In this document: one piece after another, positions 56,296-64,000 of the stretch | Layout: each line of letters starts with the position of its first letter | Position numbering within the stretch: position 1 is the stretch's first letter | Origin: DATFVJ01 sp963712955 | Lineage (GTDB): Bacteria; Actinomycetota; Actinomycetes; Streptosporangiales; Streptosporangiaceae | Direction: 5' to 3' | Length of the DNA stretch: 64,000 nucleotides | NCBI GenBank assembly: GCA_963712955.1 | Contig: CAVQKF010000010.1 | Location: 186,001 to 250,000, forward strand | Position numbers and translations under genes: made by a program | Notes under the pieces: model-generated | Told to the model about the DNA's origin: nothing | Database searches by the model: none | What the model saw: only the letters and a program-made list of their open reading frames with translations

Positions 56296-57702
56296 CTAGT
56301 CGCGTGGCCGGGAGATCTCGGCGTTCTCCAGCACGCCCAGCGCGCTTGGGACCAGGACGGCGACCGAGTAGTAGGCGCTGACCAGGTAGGACATGACGGC
56401 GTTGTCGTTGATGCCCATGAAGCGGACGTTCAGGCCGGGCTGGACCTCATCGGGAATGCCGGTCTGGTGGAGGCCGACCACGCCCTGATCGTCCTCGCCT
56501 GTCCGCAGCGCCAGAATCGACGAGGTCCGCGCGTCGGTGATCGGGATCTTGTTACAGGGAAAGATCGGCACGCCGCGCCAGGCCGGTACCCCGCTGCCGT
56601 GGACGTCGACGCTGTTGGGGTAGATGCCGCGCCGGCTGCATTCCCGGCCGAACGCGGCGATCGCCCGCGGATGCGCCAGGAACAGCCGGGTGTTGCGGCG
56701 CAGGCTCAGCAGCTCGTCGAGGTCGTCGGGGGTGGGCGGGCCGGAATGGGTCTGGATCCGCTGGCCGTAGTCGGCGTTGTGCAGCAGCCCGAAGCCGGGG
56801 TTGTTGATCAGTTCGTGTTCCTGCCGTTCCCGCAGCGCTTCGATGGTCAGCCGGAGCTGCTGCTCGGTCTGGTTCATCGGGTCGTTGTACAGATCGGCCA
56901 CCCGGCTGTGCACCCGCAGCACGGTCTGCGCCACGCTCAGCTCGTATTCCCGTGGCGACAGTTCGTAGTCGGCGAAGGTGCCCGGCAGCACCGGCTCCCC
57001 GTCGTGTCCCGACGCGATCTCGATGGACGCCTCGCCATACCTGGACTGGCTGGCCCCCGCCCTGGCCTGGAACTGCTGGATCTGTGCCTGCAGCGCTGCC
57101 GACCCGCCGGCTACCTCCGCGAACGCCTGCCCCGGTAAGGCCAGCACGGTGCCCGCCGTCGCGGCGCTGAAGGTAGATTCCCAGCTGCCGCCGGCTCCGG
57201 TGAGCACCTGGTCACCGAAATGGTCGCCGTCGGCCACCACGCCGAGCACGGTGTCGCCGCCGTATGTCCCGGCGCCGAGCCGGTTCACCTTGCCGTGCGC
57301 GACCAGGAAGAACTGGTCAGCGGGCTGGCCCGCCTCGGCGATGACCTCACCGGCCGCGACGTCCCGCTGGGTGAAGCGCCCGGCCAGCGCCTCCAGCACC
57401 GCCTCGTCAGCGAAACCGGCCAGCAGCGGAAGCTCGCGCAGGCTCGGCGGGATGACCTGCACCTGGCCGGCGGTCTGCGCGAAGCTCACCCGCCCGCCCC
57501 CCACCGCGTAGCTCAGCCGGCGGTTGACCCGGTACGTCCCGCCGGACACCTGCACCCACGGCAGCATCCGCAGCAGCCAGCGTGAGGTGATGCCCTGCAT
57601 CTGCGGCACGGTCTTGGTGGTCGTCGCCAGGTTCTGCGCCGCCGCGGTACTCAGGCTCTGCTGCTGCTCGTCCGGCCGACGCGTATCCGCCTCAATGGAC
57701 AT
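56296..57702 (-). CDS. Family 2B encapsulin shell protein (EshA-like, with cyclic-nucleotide-binding-type domain)
   Basis: This 468-residue protein forms icosahedral shells of the HK97 fold. The N-terminal arm and E-loop part (ITSRWLLRMLPWVQVSGGTY) are followed by an inserted cyclic-nucleotide-binding-like domain at residues 90-215 (PADQFFLVAHGKVNRLGAG, DGDHFGDQVL), which marks family 2B. The rest (RTSSILALRTGEDDQGVVGL, then FMGINDNAVMSYLVSAYYSV) is the shell core near the C terminus. It is upstream of geosmin synthase. A perfect palindrome stands 19 bases before its ATG. Confidence 0.9.
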   Translation of the reverse strand: MSIEADTRRPDEQQQSLSTAAAQNLATTTKTVPQMQGITSRWLLRMLPWVQVSGGTYRVNRRLSYAVGGGRVSFAQTAGQVQVIPPSLRELPLLAGFADEAVLEALAGRFTQRDVAAGEVIAEAGQPADQFFLVAHGKVNRLGAGTYGGDTVLGVVADGDHFGDQVLTGAGGSWESTFSAATAGTVLALPGQAFAEVAGGSAALQAQIQQFQARAGASQSRYGEASIEIASGHDGEPVLPGTFADYELSPREYELSVAQTVLRVHSRVADLYNDPMNQTEQQLRLTIEALRERQEHELINNPGFGLLHNADYGQRIQTHSGPPTPDDLDELLSLRRNTRLFLAHPRAIAAFGRECSRRGIYPNSVDVHGSGVPAWRGVPIFPCNKIPITDARTSSILALRTGEDDQGVVGLHQTGIPDEVQPGLNVRFMGINDNAVMSYLVSAYYSVAVLVPSALGVLENAEISRPRD

Positions 57703-57720
57703 GCGCTATTTCCCCTTCAG

Positions 57721-57741
57721 TTTACGTGTAGAGCACGTAAA
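57721..57741. promoter_or_regulatory. Operator-like palindrome before the encapsulin gene
   Basis: TTTACGTG-N5-CACGTAAA has perfect 8-bp arms (57721-57728, 57734-57741) and ends 19 bases before the encapsulin start. It stands where a repressor would block initiation. No binding protein can be named. Confidence 0.55.
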
Positions 57742-57970
57742 TCCACCGTGCCAGTGTCCGGTTGCGCCTCCCCGGTTGCGCCCTCCCGCGTTCCCGGGGC
57801 ATTCATGACGAGTGCCCGGATATTCATGGCGAGCCGTACCGCACAAAGCACTGCCATGTCCCGCAAGCGGCCACCGCCCTAAGGCGTACTTAGCGACCTG
57901 ACGGGCGCTTCGGATGCCGGTAACCGGTTACAAGGTTGATTGGCCCGGGGCGCCGGGTTACGGCGCGTTG

Positions 57971-58008
57971 GATGACGATTGATGACGATTGATGACGATT
58001 GATGACGG
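57971..58008. repeat. 10-bp direct repeats, 3.8 copies, helically phased
   Basis: gatgacgatt repeats at exactly 10-base steps from 57971 (three full copies plus gatgacgg). It lies in the 644-base gap between the encapsulin and the 2Fe-2S subunit, which also holds the small ORF 58118-58273. Same-face spacing suggests cooperative protein binding. Confidence 0.7.
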
Positions 58009-58117
58009 TATCTGATCCCGGTCCCGGCCGCAAGCAAACTGCAGCGCGCCGCACCGGCTACCGCACAACCCGTCGTCGAGAAAGCGTTCTACAGAACAAG
58101 CTATAAAACCCTTGCGA

Positions 58118-58273
58118 ATGCACGTGCAGGTGCATTCACTATGCTCGCCCGGCGGTTCCGGCGGCATGTGCCGGCTGTTCATCGACTATCCCGACACCGG
58201 GAACTACCACGGCATCGACATCTCACCCGACATCCTGCTCGCTGCGCTAAGCACGCTGTCCGGGGCCCGTTAG
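58118..58273 (+). CDS. Short ORF resembling a methyltransferase SAM-binding segment
   Basis: It reads MHVQVHSLCSPGGSGGMCRL, then FIDYPDTGNYHGIDISPDIL and LAALSTLSGAR. The pattern C-x-PGGSGG...Y-x-GIDISPD is like motifs I and II of class I SAM methyltransferases, with the rest of the domain missing. TATAAA lies 9 bases before the ATG, so it may be expressed leaderless, or it is simply a fragment of a lost methyltransferase gene. Confidence 0.35.
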   Translation: MHVQVHSLCSPGGSGGMCRLFIDYPDTGNYHGIDISPDILLAALSTLSGAR

Positions 58274-58346
58274 AGCTGCACCGCCCGCGGGCCGGCACGT
58301 GCGCAGCCGTTAGGGATCATTCATTCAGACGCCTGCGAGACATGCC

Positions 58347-58817
58347 CTAGCGCCGCGGCGCCCACCCAGCGGCCAGGTGCACGGCGTCAAGGATCTTCTG
58401 GTAGCCGGTGCACCGGCACAGGTTCCCTGCCAGCGCCTCGCGGATCTCGCCGTCCGCCGGGTAGGGTACCCGGCTCAGCAGTTCGTGCGTGGCCATGATC
58501 AGGCCGGGTGTGCAGAAACCGCACTGCACGGCGCCCGCATCGATGAAGGCCTGCTGGATCGGGTGCAGCGCCTCGCCGTCGCCCAGGCCCTCGATGGTGA
58601 CCACCTCGCGGCCGTCGGCCTGCCCGGCAAGCACCAGGCACGAGCACACGAGCGTGCCATCCAGGTAAACCGAGCACGAGCCACACTCCCCCTGCTCGCA
58701 GGCGTTCTTGGTACCGGCCAGGCCGAGGCGCTCACGCAGCAGCTCAAGCAGGCACTCGTCCGCCCTGACGCTGTCGGCGACCCGCTCCTGGCCGTTCACC
58801 GTGCACGAGACCCTCAT
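58347..58817 (-). CDS. 2Fe-2S subunit of a xanthine-dehydrogenase-type enzyme
   Basis: A 156-residue CoxS/XdhC-type protein with two 2Fe-2S clusters: KNACEQGECGSCSVYLDGTL (Cys 40, 45, 48, then 58/60) and QCGFCTPG with NLCRCTGYQKI. It passes electrons from the molybdenum site to the FAD subunit. It overlaps that subunit's gene by 4 bases. It is the last gene of the minus-strand operon that also encodes the Mo subunit and a deaminase. Confidence 0.92.
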   Translation of the reverse strand: MRVSCTVNGQERVADSVRADECLLELLRERLGLAGTKNACEQGECGSCSVYLDGTLVCSCLVLAGQADGREVVTIEGLGDGEALHPIQQAFIDAGAVQCGFCTPGLIMATHELLSRVPYPADGEIREALAGNLCRCTGYQKILDAVHLAAGWAPRR

Positions 58818-59689
58818 GGCCGCGCCGGCCTCCCGTACTCGTCCCAGGCCCAGCCGAGTGTCCGCCGGCTGAGCACACGCAGCGCGTGCACCCGGTAGGC
58901 GGCGGACCCACGCACGTCATCGATGGGGCGGGCCGCCTGCCCGACGAGATCGGCGAAGCGTGACGCGGCGCTGCCTGGCAGCGGCCCGCGGCTCTCCCAG
59001 AGATTCTCCTCATCGAGCACGCCTTCGAGGAAACGCTCGGCCTCGCCGGCCCGGAGCGGTACCGGGCCCGCCGACCCGATTCCGGTGCCGACCCGGCCCC
59101 GGTCCGGATGAAGCGCCAGGGCGAACGAGCAGACCGCGATGACCATGGCGTTGCGGGTGCCGACCTTGGAGAAAAGCTGGGGCCCGCTGGCACGGCGAAT
59201 GTGCACCGCCGCGATCAGCTCGTCCGGGGCAAGCGCATTTCGTTTCGGCCCGAGAAAGAAGTCGCCGATCGGGATCAGCCGCCTGCCGCGGGCCGACTCG
59301 GCCTCGACGTCGGCGCCGGAGGCGAGCAGCGGCGGATGAGCGTCCCCGGCCGGAGACGCGGAGCCCAGGTTGCCGCCCACTGTGGCGCGGTTGCGGATCT
59401 GCGGCGAGCCGACGGTGCGTGATGCCATGGCGAGGCCGGGCAGGTCGTCACCGAGGTCGGTGATGACGTCGTGATAGGTGACCCCTGCGCCCAGCCGGAT
59501 GACCCCATTTTCGCCGGAGCGGTCGCGCAGCTCGCTGACGCGGCCGAGGTCGAGCACTGCCGGGGGATGAAGCCGGTTGAAATTCACCTCGACCAGCACA
59601 TCGGTGCCCCCGGCGACGGCGACGGCGTCCGGGTGGGCAGCGCGCGCGGCGAGTGCTTCCGGCCAGCTCACCGGCTGCAGGAACGTCAT
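58814..59689 (-). CDS. FAD subunit of a xanthine-dehydrogenase-type enzyme
   Basis: A 291-residue CoxM-type FAD protein: AVAGGTDVLVEVNF (FAD-binding loop), ASRTVGSPQIRNRATVGGNL, and GSASPAGDAHPPLLASGADV are the family signatures. It hands electrons to NAD or another acceptor. The gene precedes the 2Fe-2S subunit with a 4-base overlap and follows the deaminase after 97 bases. Shared order with the neighbours makes a standard three-subunit hydroxylase, separate from the fused enzyme at 45.9-48.5 kb. Confidence 0.92.
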   Translation of the reverse strand: MTFLQPVSWPEALAARAAHPDAVAVAGGTDVLVEVNFNRLHPPAVLDLGRVSELRDRSGENGVIRLGAGVTYHDVITDLGDDLPGLAMASRTVGSPQIRNRATVGGNLGSASPAGDAHPPLLASGADVEAESARGRRLIPIGDFFLGPKRNALAPDELIAAVHIRRASGPQLFSKVGTRNAMVIAVCSFALALHPDRGRVGTGIGSAGPVPLRAGEAERFLEGVLDEENLWESRGPLPGSAASRFADLVGQAARPIDDVRGSAAYRVHALRVLSRRTLGWAWDEYGRPARP

Positions 59690-59786
59690 GCTGAACCTCC
59701 GGTGGCTGCCGGGTGGAACGACAGGACAGCTGCCGCCGGCCGATCAGCCTGACGAGCCAGCGGCCAAGGTCCGGCGGGCAGCAGCG

Positions 59787-61175
59787 TCATCTCCCCGCCA
59801 GTCCTGCCAGCCGCGCCAGCCGTCGGCTCGCGGCAACGAGCCCGCGGGCCACCTCGTCGCGCCCGCAGCCGGGCACCTCGCCATCAACGACGACGGGCCG
59901 CCCGCCGACAAGCAGCAGCGCAACCGGTGGCGGCGGGCCGAGCACGAGCGCAGCCACCGGGTCTTCGATGTCCGCCGAGCCGAAACCGTCCAGGCGCCAC
60001 AGCGCGATGTCGGCGAGCTTACCGACCTCGAGGGAGCCGAGCTCGGATTCGCGGCCCAGGCACGTGGCACCGCCGACGGTGGCAAGGGCAAGCGCCTCGC
60101 GCGCGCTGAGCGCGTGGGGACCGTAGCGCAGCCGGGCCAGGTAGAGCGACTGGCGAAGCTCGGCGGCCAGCGACGCGGACTCATTACAAGCGGCGCCGTC
60201 TACGCCAAGCCCGACCGCCGCACCCGCGTCAAGTAGCGGGCGGACCGGTGCGATGCCCGAGCCAAGCCGCGCATTCGAGCTCGGGCAGTGCGCGACCGCG
60301 GTGCCCGATGCGGCCAGCTGCGCTGCGCCATCGTCGCCGACGTGCACGGCATGTGCCAGCCAGACGTCGCCGCCGAGCCAGCCCAGCTTGTCGGCGTACT
60401 CGACGGGGCCGCAGCCGAACTTCTCCCTGCAGTACGCGTCCTCGTCCAAGGTCTCCGCGAGGTGGGTGTGCAGCCGGACACCGAGACGGCGGGCGAGCGC
60501 GGTGGCGTCGCGCATAAGCCCCGCGGAGACCGAGAAGGGCGAGCACGGCGCCACCGCGATCCGCACCATCGCCGATGGCGACGGATCGTGCCACCGCGCG
60601 ATGGCCTCCTCGGTGGCTGCAAGCGCGGCATCCCGTTCCTCCACCAGTTCGTCCGGCGGCAGGCCGCCTGAGGAGGTGCCCAGGTCCATCGAGCCACGGC
60701 AGGGATGGAACCTGATCCCCACCCTGGACGCCGCGGCGATCTCCGCCGCGAGCAGGTCGCCTGCGCCGCGCGGGAAGACGTAGTGGTGGTCTGCGGACAG
60801 GCTGCAGCCCGAGCGGGCCAGCGCGACCAGGCCGGCCAGCGCCGCCGAAGCCACAATGCCGTCGTCGACGTGCGCCCACACCGGGTACAGCGTCGTAAGC
60901 CACTCGAACAGGGTGGCGTCCTGCGCCAGGCCGCGGGTGGCCCACTGGTAGAGATGGTCATGGGTGTTGACGAGCCCGGGGGTGGCGAGGCAGCCGGTAC
61001 CGTCGATCCGCCTCCCAGCGTCGTATCGGCCTGTCACGGGCCCGGCGCCGATGGCGGCGATCCGATCGCCCGCGACGACGATATGCCCGCTGGTGAATTC
61101 ACGGCCCGCTGGGTTGACGGTCGCGATCGCGCATCCGGTGATGACGAGGTCGGCGGGAACCGGGATGTCGGTCAC
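59787..61175 (-). CDS. 8-oxoguanine-deaminase-like amidohydrolase
   Basis: A 462-residue amidohydrolase with LVNTHDHLYQWATRGLAQDA (HxH at 72-74), VRLHTHLAETLDEDAYCREK (metal His), WLAHAVHVGDDGAAQLAA, and HCPSSNARLGSGIAPV with GLGVDGAACNESASLAAEL. These fit the 8-oxoguanine deaminase / hydroxydechloroatrazine ethylaminohydrolase group. The likely product is uric acid from 8-oxoguanine, or a similar aminopurine step. It overlaps the Mo subunit gene by 4 bases, so deamination and hydroxylation are expressed together. Confidence 0.85.
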   Translation of the reverse strand: MTDIPVPADLVITGCAIATVNPAGREFTSGHIVVAGDRIAAIGAGPVTGRYDAGRRIDGTGCLATPGLVNTHDHLYQWATRGLAQDATLFEWLTTLYPVWAHVDDGIVASAALAGLVALARSGCSLSADHHYVFPRGAGDLLAAEIAAASRVGIRFHPCRGSMDLGTSSGGLPPDELVEERDAALAATEEAIARWHDPSPSAMVRIAVAPCSPFSVSAGLMRDATALARRLGVRLHTHLAETLDEDAYCREKFGCGPVEYADKLGWLGGDVWLAHAVHVGDDGAAQLAASGTAVAHCPSSNARLGSGIAPVRPLLDAGAAVGLGVDGAACNESASLAAELRQSLYLARLRYGPHALSAREALALATVGGATCLGRESELGSLEVGKLADIALWRLDGFGSADIEDPVAALVLGPPPPVALLLVGGRPVVVDGEVPGCGRDEVARGLVAASRRLARLAGLAGR

Positions 61176-63576
61176 ATCAGCCTCTGCTGCCCGGACTGCA
61201 AGTCGTGGTAGTGCGGGACCGGCCGCTGGCCAGGCACATCAGGAGGCGGGGGCGGCCCAGCGCTGACCGCGGGTCCGCGCAGTCCCGCAAGCTCGTCGGG
61301 CGTCGCCGGTGCGCGGTTGAGCTCCCGCCCGGTTGCGTCGCGAAGCGCGGCCACGATCGCCGCCGTGGCGACGACCGTCGGCGACTCGCCGATTCCCTTG
61401 AGGCCGTAAGGGACACCCGGCTCCGGCTGCTCCACCGCCGCGGAAACCATCGGCGGCACGTCGAGGATGGTCGGGATCAGGTAGTCGGTGAACGAGGGGT
61501 TCTTGATGACCCCCTGCCGCACCTGGACCTGCTCCATCAGGGCCAGCCCGAGACCCTGGGCGGTCCCTCCCTCGACCTGGCCTTCGAAGCCGAGTGGATT
61601 CAGTACCCGCCCGGCGTCGACGGCGGCGGCGACCTGCACGACGCGGACCAGGCCGAGCTCCTCGTCGACCTCCACCACGGCGCGCTCGGCGGCAAAGGCG
61701 AAGGACACGTGCACGTTGCCCTGGCCGCTGGAGTCGAACTCCTGCGTGGGGCGGTGGCGGTAGACAACGTGTCGTTCGATGGGCTCGCCGAGCAGCGTTG
61801 CGAGTTCTCTCACCTGACCGTCGGCGGCGAGCACCTTGCCAGCCTCGAGCACCAGGCCGGCTGGGGGAACCCGCCAGCGGCGCCGCGCCACCGTGCGCGC
61901 TCGAACACAGCGGCCCGGATCTCGGCGCAGGCCAGCTGAACGGCCCCGCCGGCCATCATCGACTGCCTGGAGGCTGAGGTGGAGCCTGCGTTGCCGACAA
62001 GCGTGTCCGCCCGGTGGAAGGCGACGCGGTCGACGCCAAGCTCGGTTCTGACGATCTGTGTCAGTAAGGTGTAAAGCCCCTGGCCCATTTCCACGGCCGC
62101 GGTGTGAATCTCCGCCAACGGTCCCTCCGGCCCGGCGCTCAGCGTGATGCGGGCGGCCGCGGAGTCATCGAAGCCTTCGCTGAATCCGACGTTCTTGTAG
62201 CCAACCGCGAAGCCGACCCCTCGTCTCAGCCCTTCCCCGCGGGTGACATTCCCCGTGCCGCCCGGGTAGCGCAGGATGTCACGGCCCTTGTTGGGCTCTG
62301 GCTGCGGCGGCCGCAGGTCCCTGCAGGCCTCGATGATCTCCCGTACCGGTGCCGCGCCCGTGAGCACCTGGCCGGTTGGCAGCACGGAGCCGGTGTGCAA
62401 CGCGTTGGCAAGCCGCAGTTCGACCGGGTCGATGCCGAGCCGGGCCGCGATCTTGTCCATCTGCGCCTCATGCGCGAAGCAGACCTGCGGGCCGCCGAAG
62501 CCTCGCATCGCGCCGCACGGCGGGTTGTTGGTGTAAACGACGGTGCCCTCGACCCGGACGTTCGGCACCTCGTAGGGGCCGGCCGCGAAGGTGGTCGCGT
62601 TGCCCACCACCGCGGGCGATGACGAGCTGTATGCACCGCCGTCGAAAAGCAGCCGGGCGTCGACGGCCAGCAGCCGGCCGTCGCTGGTGACACCGTGGCG
62701 CATCCAGATCCGCGACGGGTGGCGGTGCACGTGGGAGTGGAACGACTCTTCCCGCCCGAAACTCATCTTGACCGGGCGGCCGGTGCGCAGAGCGAGCATG
62801 CAGCCATGGATCTGCATGTGGATGTCCTCACGGGACCCGAACGCGCCGCCGACCCCGGCGAGGTGCAGCCGTACCTTGCCGGGGGGCAGGCCGAGGCATG
62901 GCGCGATCTGCTCGCGGTCCACGTGCAGCCATTGGGTCGCCACGTACAGATCGATTCCGCCGTCCTCGGCCGGAACCGCGAGACCGGCTTCCGGCCCGAG
63001 CGGTGCCTGGTCCTGCATCGCGGTCTCGTAGTAGCCCTCGACCCATTCGTGCACCGCTTCGGCCACCGCTGCTCCGTCAGGGTCCCCGCGGCGCAGGTGC
63101 ACATGGCGCAGCACGTTGCCGAACTCGTGCAGCCTCGGCGAGTCTGGGCGCAGCGCGTCCTCCATGTCGGCGAGCACGGGCAGCGGCTCGAAGCCGGCCA
63201 CGATCCTGGACACGGCGCGGCGTGCCATGTCGGGCGTCTCAGCGGCGACAACCGCCACAGGCTCGCCGCTGTACCGCACGACCGCGTCGACGAGCACCGG
63301 CTGGTCGTCAAAGTTCAGCCCGAAGCGGTTCTTGCCTGGAATGTCGTCGGCCAGCAGCACCGCGCGCACTCCGGGACTGGCAAGCGCCCCGCTGATGTCG
63401 ATGCCGCGGATCGCCGCGTGCGGGTGCGGCGACCTGAAGGTCACCCCCCACAGCATGCCGTCGATGTGCAGATCACTCGCGTACGCGAACGTCCCGCTGA
63501 CCTTAGGGATCCCGTCGATGCGCGGCACATTCTCGCCCACGCCGCCCCGCACCCGCTCCCGCAGCCCGACATTCAT
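61172..63576 (-). CDS. Molybdopterin subunit of a xanthine-dehydrogenase-type enzyme, one frameshift
   Basis: The catalytic subunit of a CoxL/XdhA-type hydroxylase. The first 560 residues (from 63576) include GVGGAFGSREDIHMQIHGCM, CGAMRGFGGPQVCFAHEAQM and AAVEMGQGLYTLLTQIVRTE. Near 61910 the frame shifts after IRAAVFERA and the protein continues in the next frame as RRRWRVPPAGLVLEAGKVLA, ending with YGLKGIGESPTVVATAAIVA, where the catalytic Glu (GIGE) lies. Total length would be about 800 residues, normal for the family. It is the first gene of the operon. Confidence 0.85.
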
Positions 63577-63746
63577 CGCCGTCCTCCCGCCTGCCGCAAC
63601 CGGAGCCCGGCGATGTGCTGCCTCTCGGCGTACCGACGCGTGTCGAAGATCTACGAATCAGCCTGGTGCGCGGCGGCAGGCTCGGGCAGGGCCGAAGGTC
63701 CTTTACCGGCCAAACGCGCGTGTGCTGTGATGCCCGTGGGGCGCCG
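63577..63746. other. Gap without a supported gene
   Basis: This 170-base stretch between the Mo subunit start and the end of the next minus-strand gene shows no convincing promoter, repeat or ORF; it should hold the promoter of the minus-strand operon. Confidence 0.4.
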
Positions 63747-64000
63747 TCAGCCGCCGTCGCGGGCAGCGGGCCCGAAATCGCAGGCCGACATCAGCGCCTC
63801 CCAGCCGCACAGCTTCACCCGCTCGCCGCGGCCAAGCTCGGCGCCAAGCTCGAGCTCACGCTTCTCGATGCCGAGCCAGGCCTCGTAACTCACCGGGCGC
63901 ACCCCGCGCGCCGCAAGCACATCGCGCAGACGCGTCGGCGCGGATCCGGCACCCGGCCGCGGCCCGCCCTCGAGGTCGGCGAGCAGCGAGCGGACCGTCT
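63747..64000 (-). CDS. C-terminal end of an FprA-like NADPH-ferredoxin reductase
   Basis: Only the last 84 codons are in the window; the gene continues beyond 64000. The text LAARGVRPVSYEAWLGIEKR, then ELGRGERVKLCGWEALMSA, follows the usual end of actinobacterial FprA (adrenodoxin-reductase-like flavoproteins: RGV-R-V-x-W-x-x-I, then G-R-x-R-x-K). Such enzymes move electrons between NADPH and ferredoxin. Its place beside a molybdenum hydroxylase operon may be chance. Confidence 0.6.
   Translation of the reverse strand, partial: TVRSLLADLEGGPRPGAGSAPTRLRDVLAARGVRPVSYEAWLGIEKRELELGAELGRGERVKLCGWEALMSACDFGPAARDGG

Noticed and set aside
54520..57138. 872-codon plus-strand frame over geosmin synthase and encapsulin
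   Set aside because: It covers two confident minus-strand genes and reads as shadow sequence.
57740..57765. TGGCAC element resembling a sigma-54 promoter upstream of encapsulin
   Set aside because: The matching -12 element is not convincing and actinobacteria generally lack sigma-54.

Overview
The window is high-GC DNA with short intergenic gaps, GTG as well as ATG starts, frequent 4-base gene overlaps and several genes whose start codon lies 6-9 bases after a TANNNT box (leaderless style). Gene content points to a soil-type, probably filamentous actinobacterium: coproporphyrin-route haem genes (hemQ, CgoX-type hemG), DUF3000 next to RNase D, a MutT1-type Nudix/histidine-phosphatase fusion, a PaaX-family regulator, F420/LLM-type enzymes, a family 2B encapsulin and geosmin synthase. 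The genus cannot be told from the window.

Layout. 1-5.7 kb: broken acuC end, an MBL-fold hydrolase, a stretch of gene remnants (uppP start, transposase-like end), a Phd/RelE toxin-antitoxin pair, an HhH-GPD protein and a GlxA-type regulator. 5.8-10.2 kb: PAC2 protein, glutamine-synthetase-like ligase, HAD phosphatase, GNAT and PIG-L deacetylase. 10.4-16.6 kb: a compact aerobic benzoyl-CoA (box) unit: acyl-CoA ligase, boxB, boxC and a divergent PaaX-like regulator. 16.6-19.1 kb: IS200/IS605 remnant, mandelate-racemase-like enzyme and small unknown genes with striking inverted repeats. 19.1-29.8 kb: haem region (hemQ, hemG, hemE) with two CtaG-type oxidase assembly genes and a membrane/lipoprotein gene inserted, then DUF3000 and RNase D. 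30-35.7 kb: secreted trypsin-like protease, zinc dehydrogenase, mutT1 and ppk1.

35.9-53.9 kb is one run of plus-strand genes that I read as a purine-use locus: adenine deaminase, a BMP-type nucleoside ABC importer (binding protein, ATPase, two permeases), two fold-type-II PLP enzymes, a fused XdhD-like molybdenum hydroxylase, an SsnA-like amidohydrolase, an LLM flavin oxidoreductase, two different carbamoyltransferases and carbamate kinase. Parts recall the E. coli ygeW-yqeA-ssnA-xdhD region. The inferred flow is import, deamination and hydroxylation, ring opening, carbamoyl transfer and ATP from carbamoyl phosphate. A second purine block on the minus strand (58.3-63.6 kb) has three-subunit xanthine-dehydrogenase-type genes and an 8-oxoguanine-deaminase-like enzyme.

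Between the two blocks sits a family 2B encapsulin shell gene directly upstream of a two-domain geosmin synthase. The synthase carries the same 11-residue motif at its interdomain linker and its C terminus, and a 32-codon ORF between the two genes resembles the start of a terpene synthase. This suggests geosmin synthesis inside a protein shell and is the most novel item here.

Two window-wide oddities: many frameshifts, concentrated at 36.5-41.4 kb and near 49 kb, inside otherwise well-preserved genes; and repeated 14-19 bp minisatellites, mostly near gene ends. No rRNA, tRNA or CRISPR array was seen.
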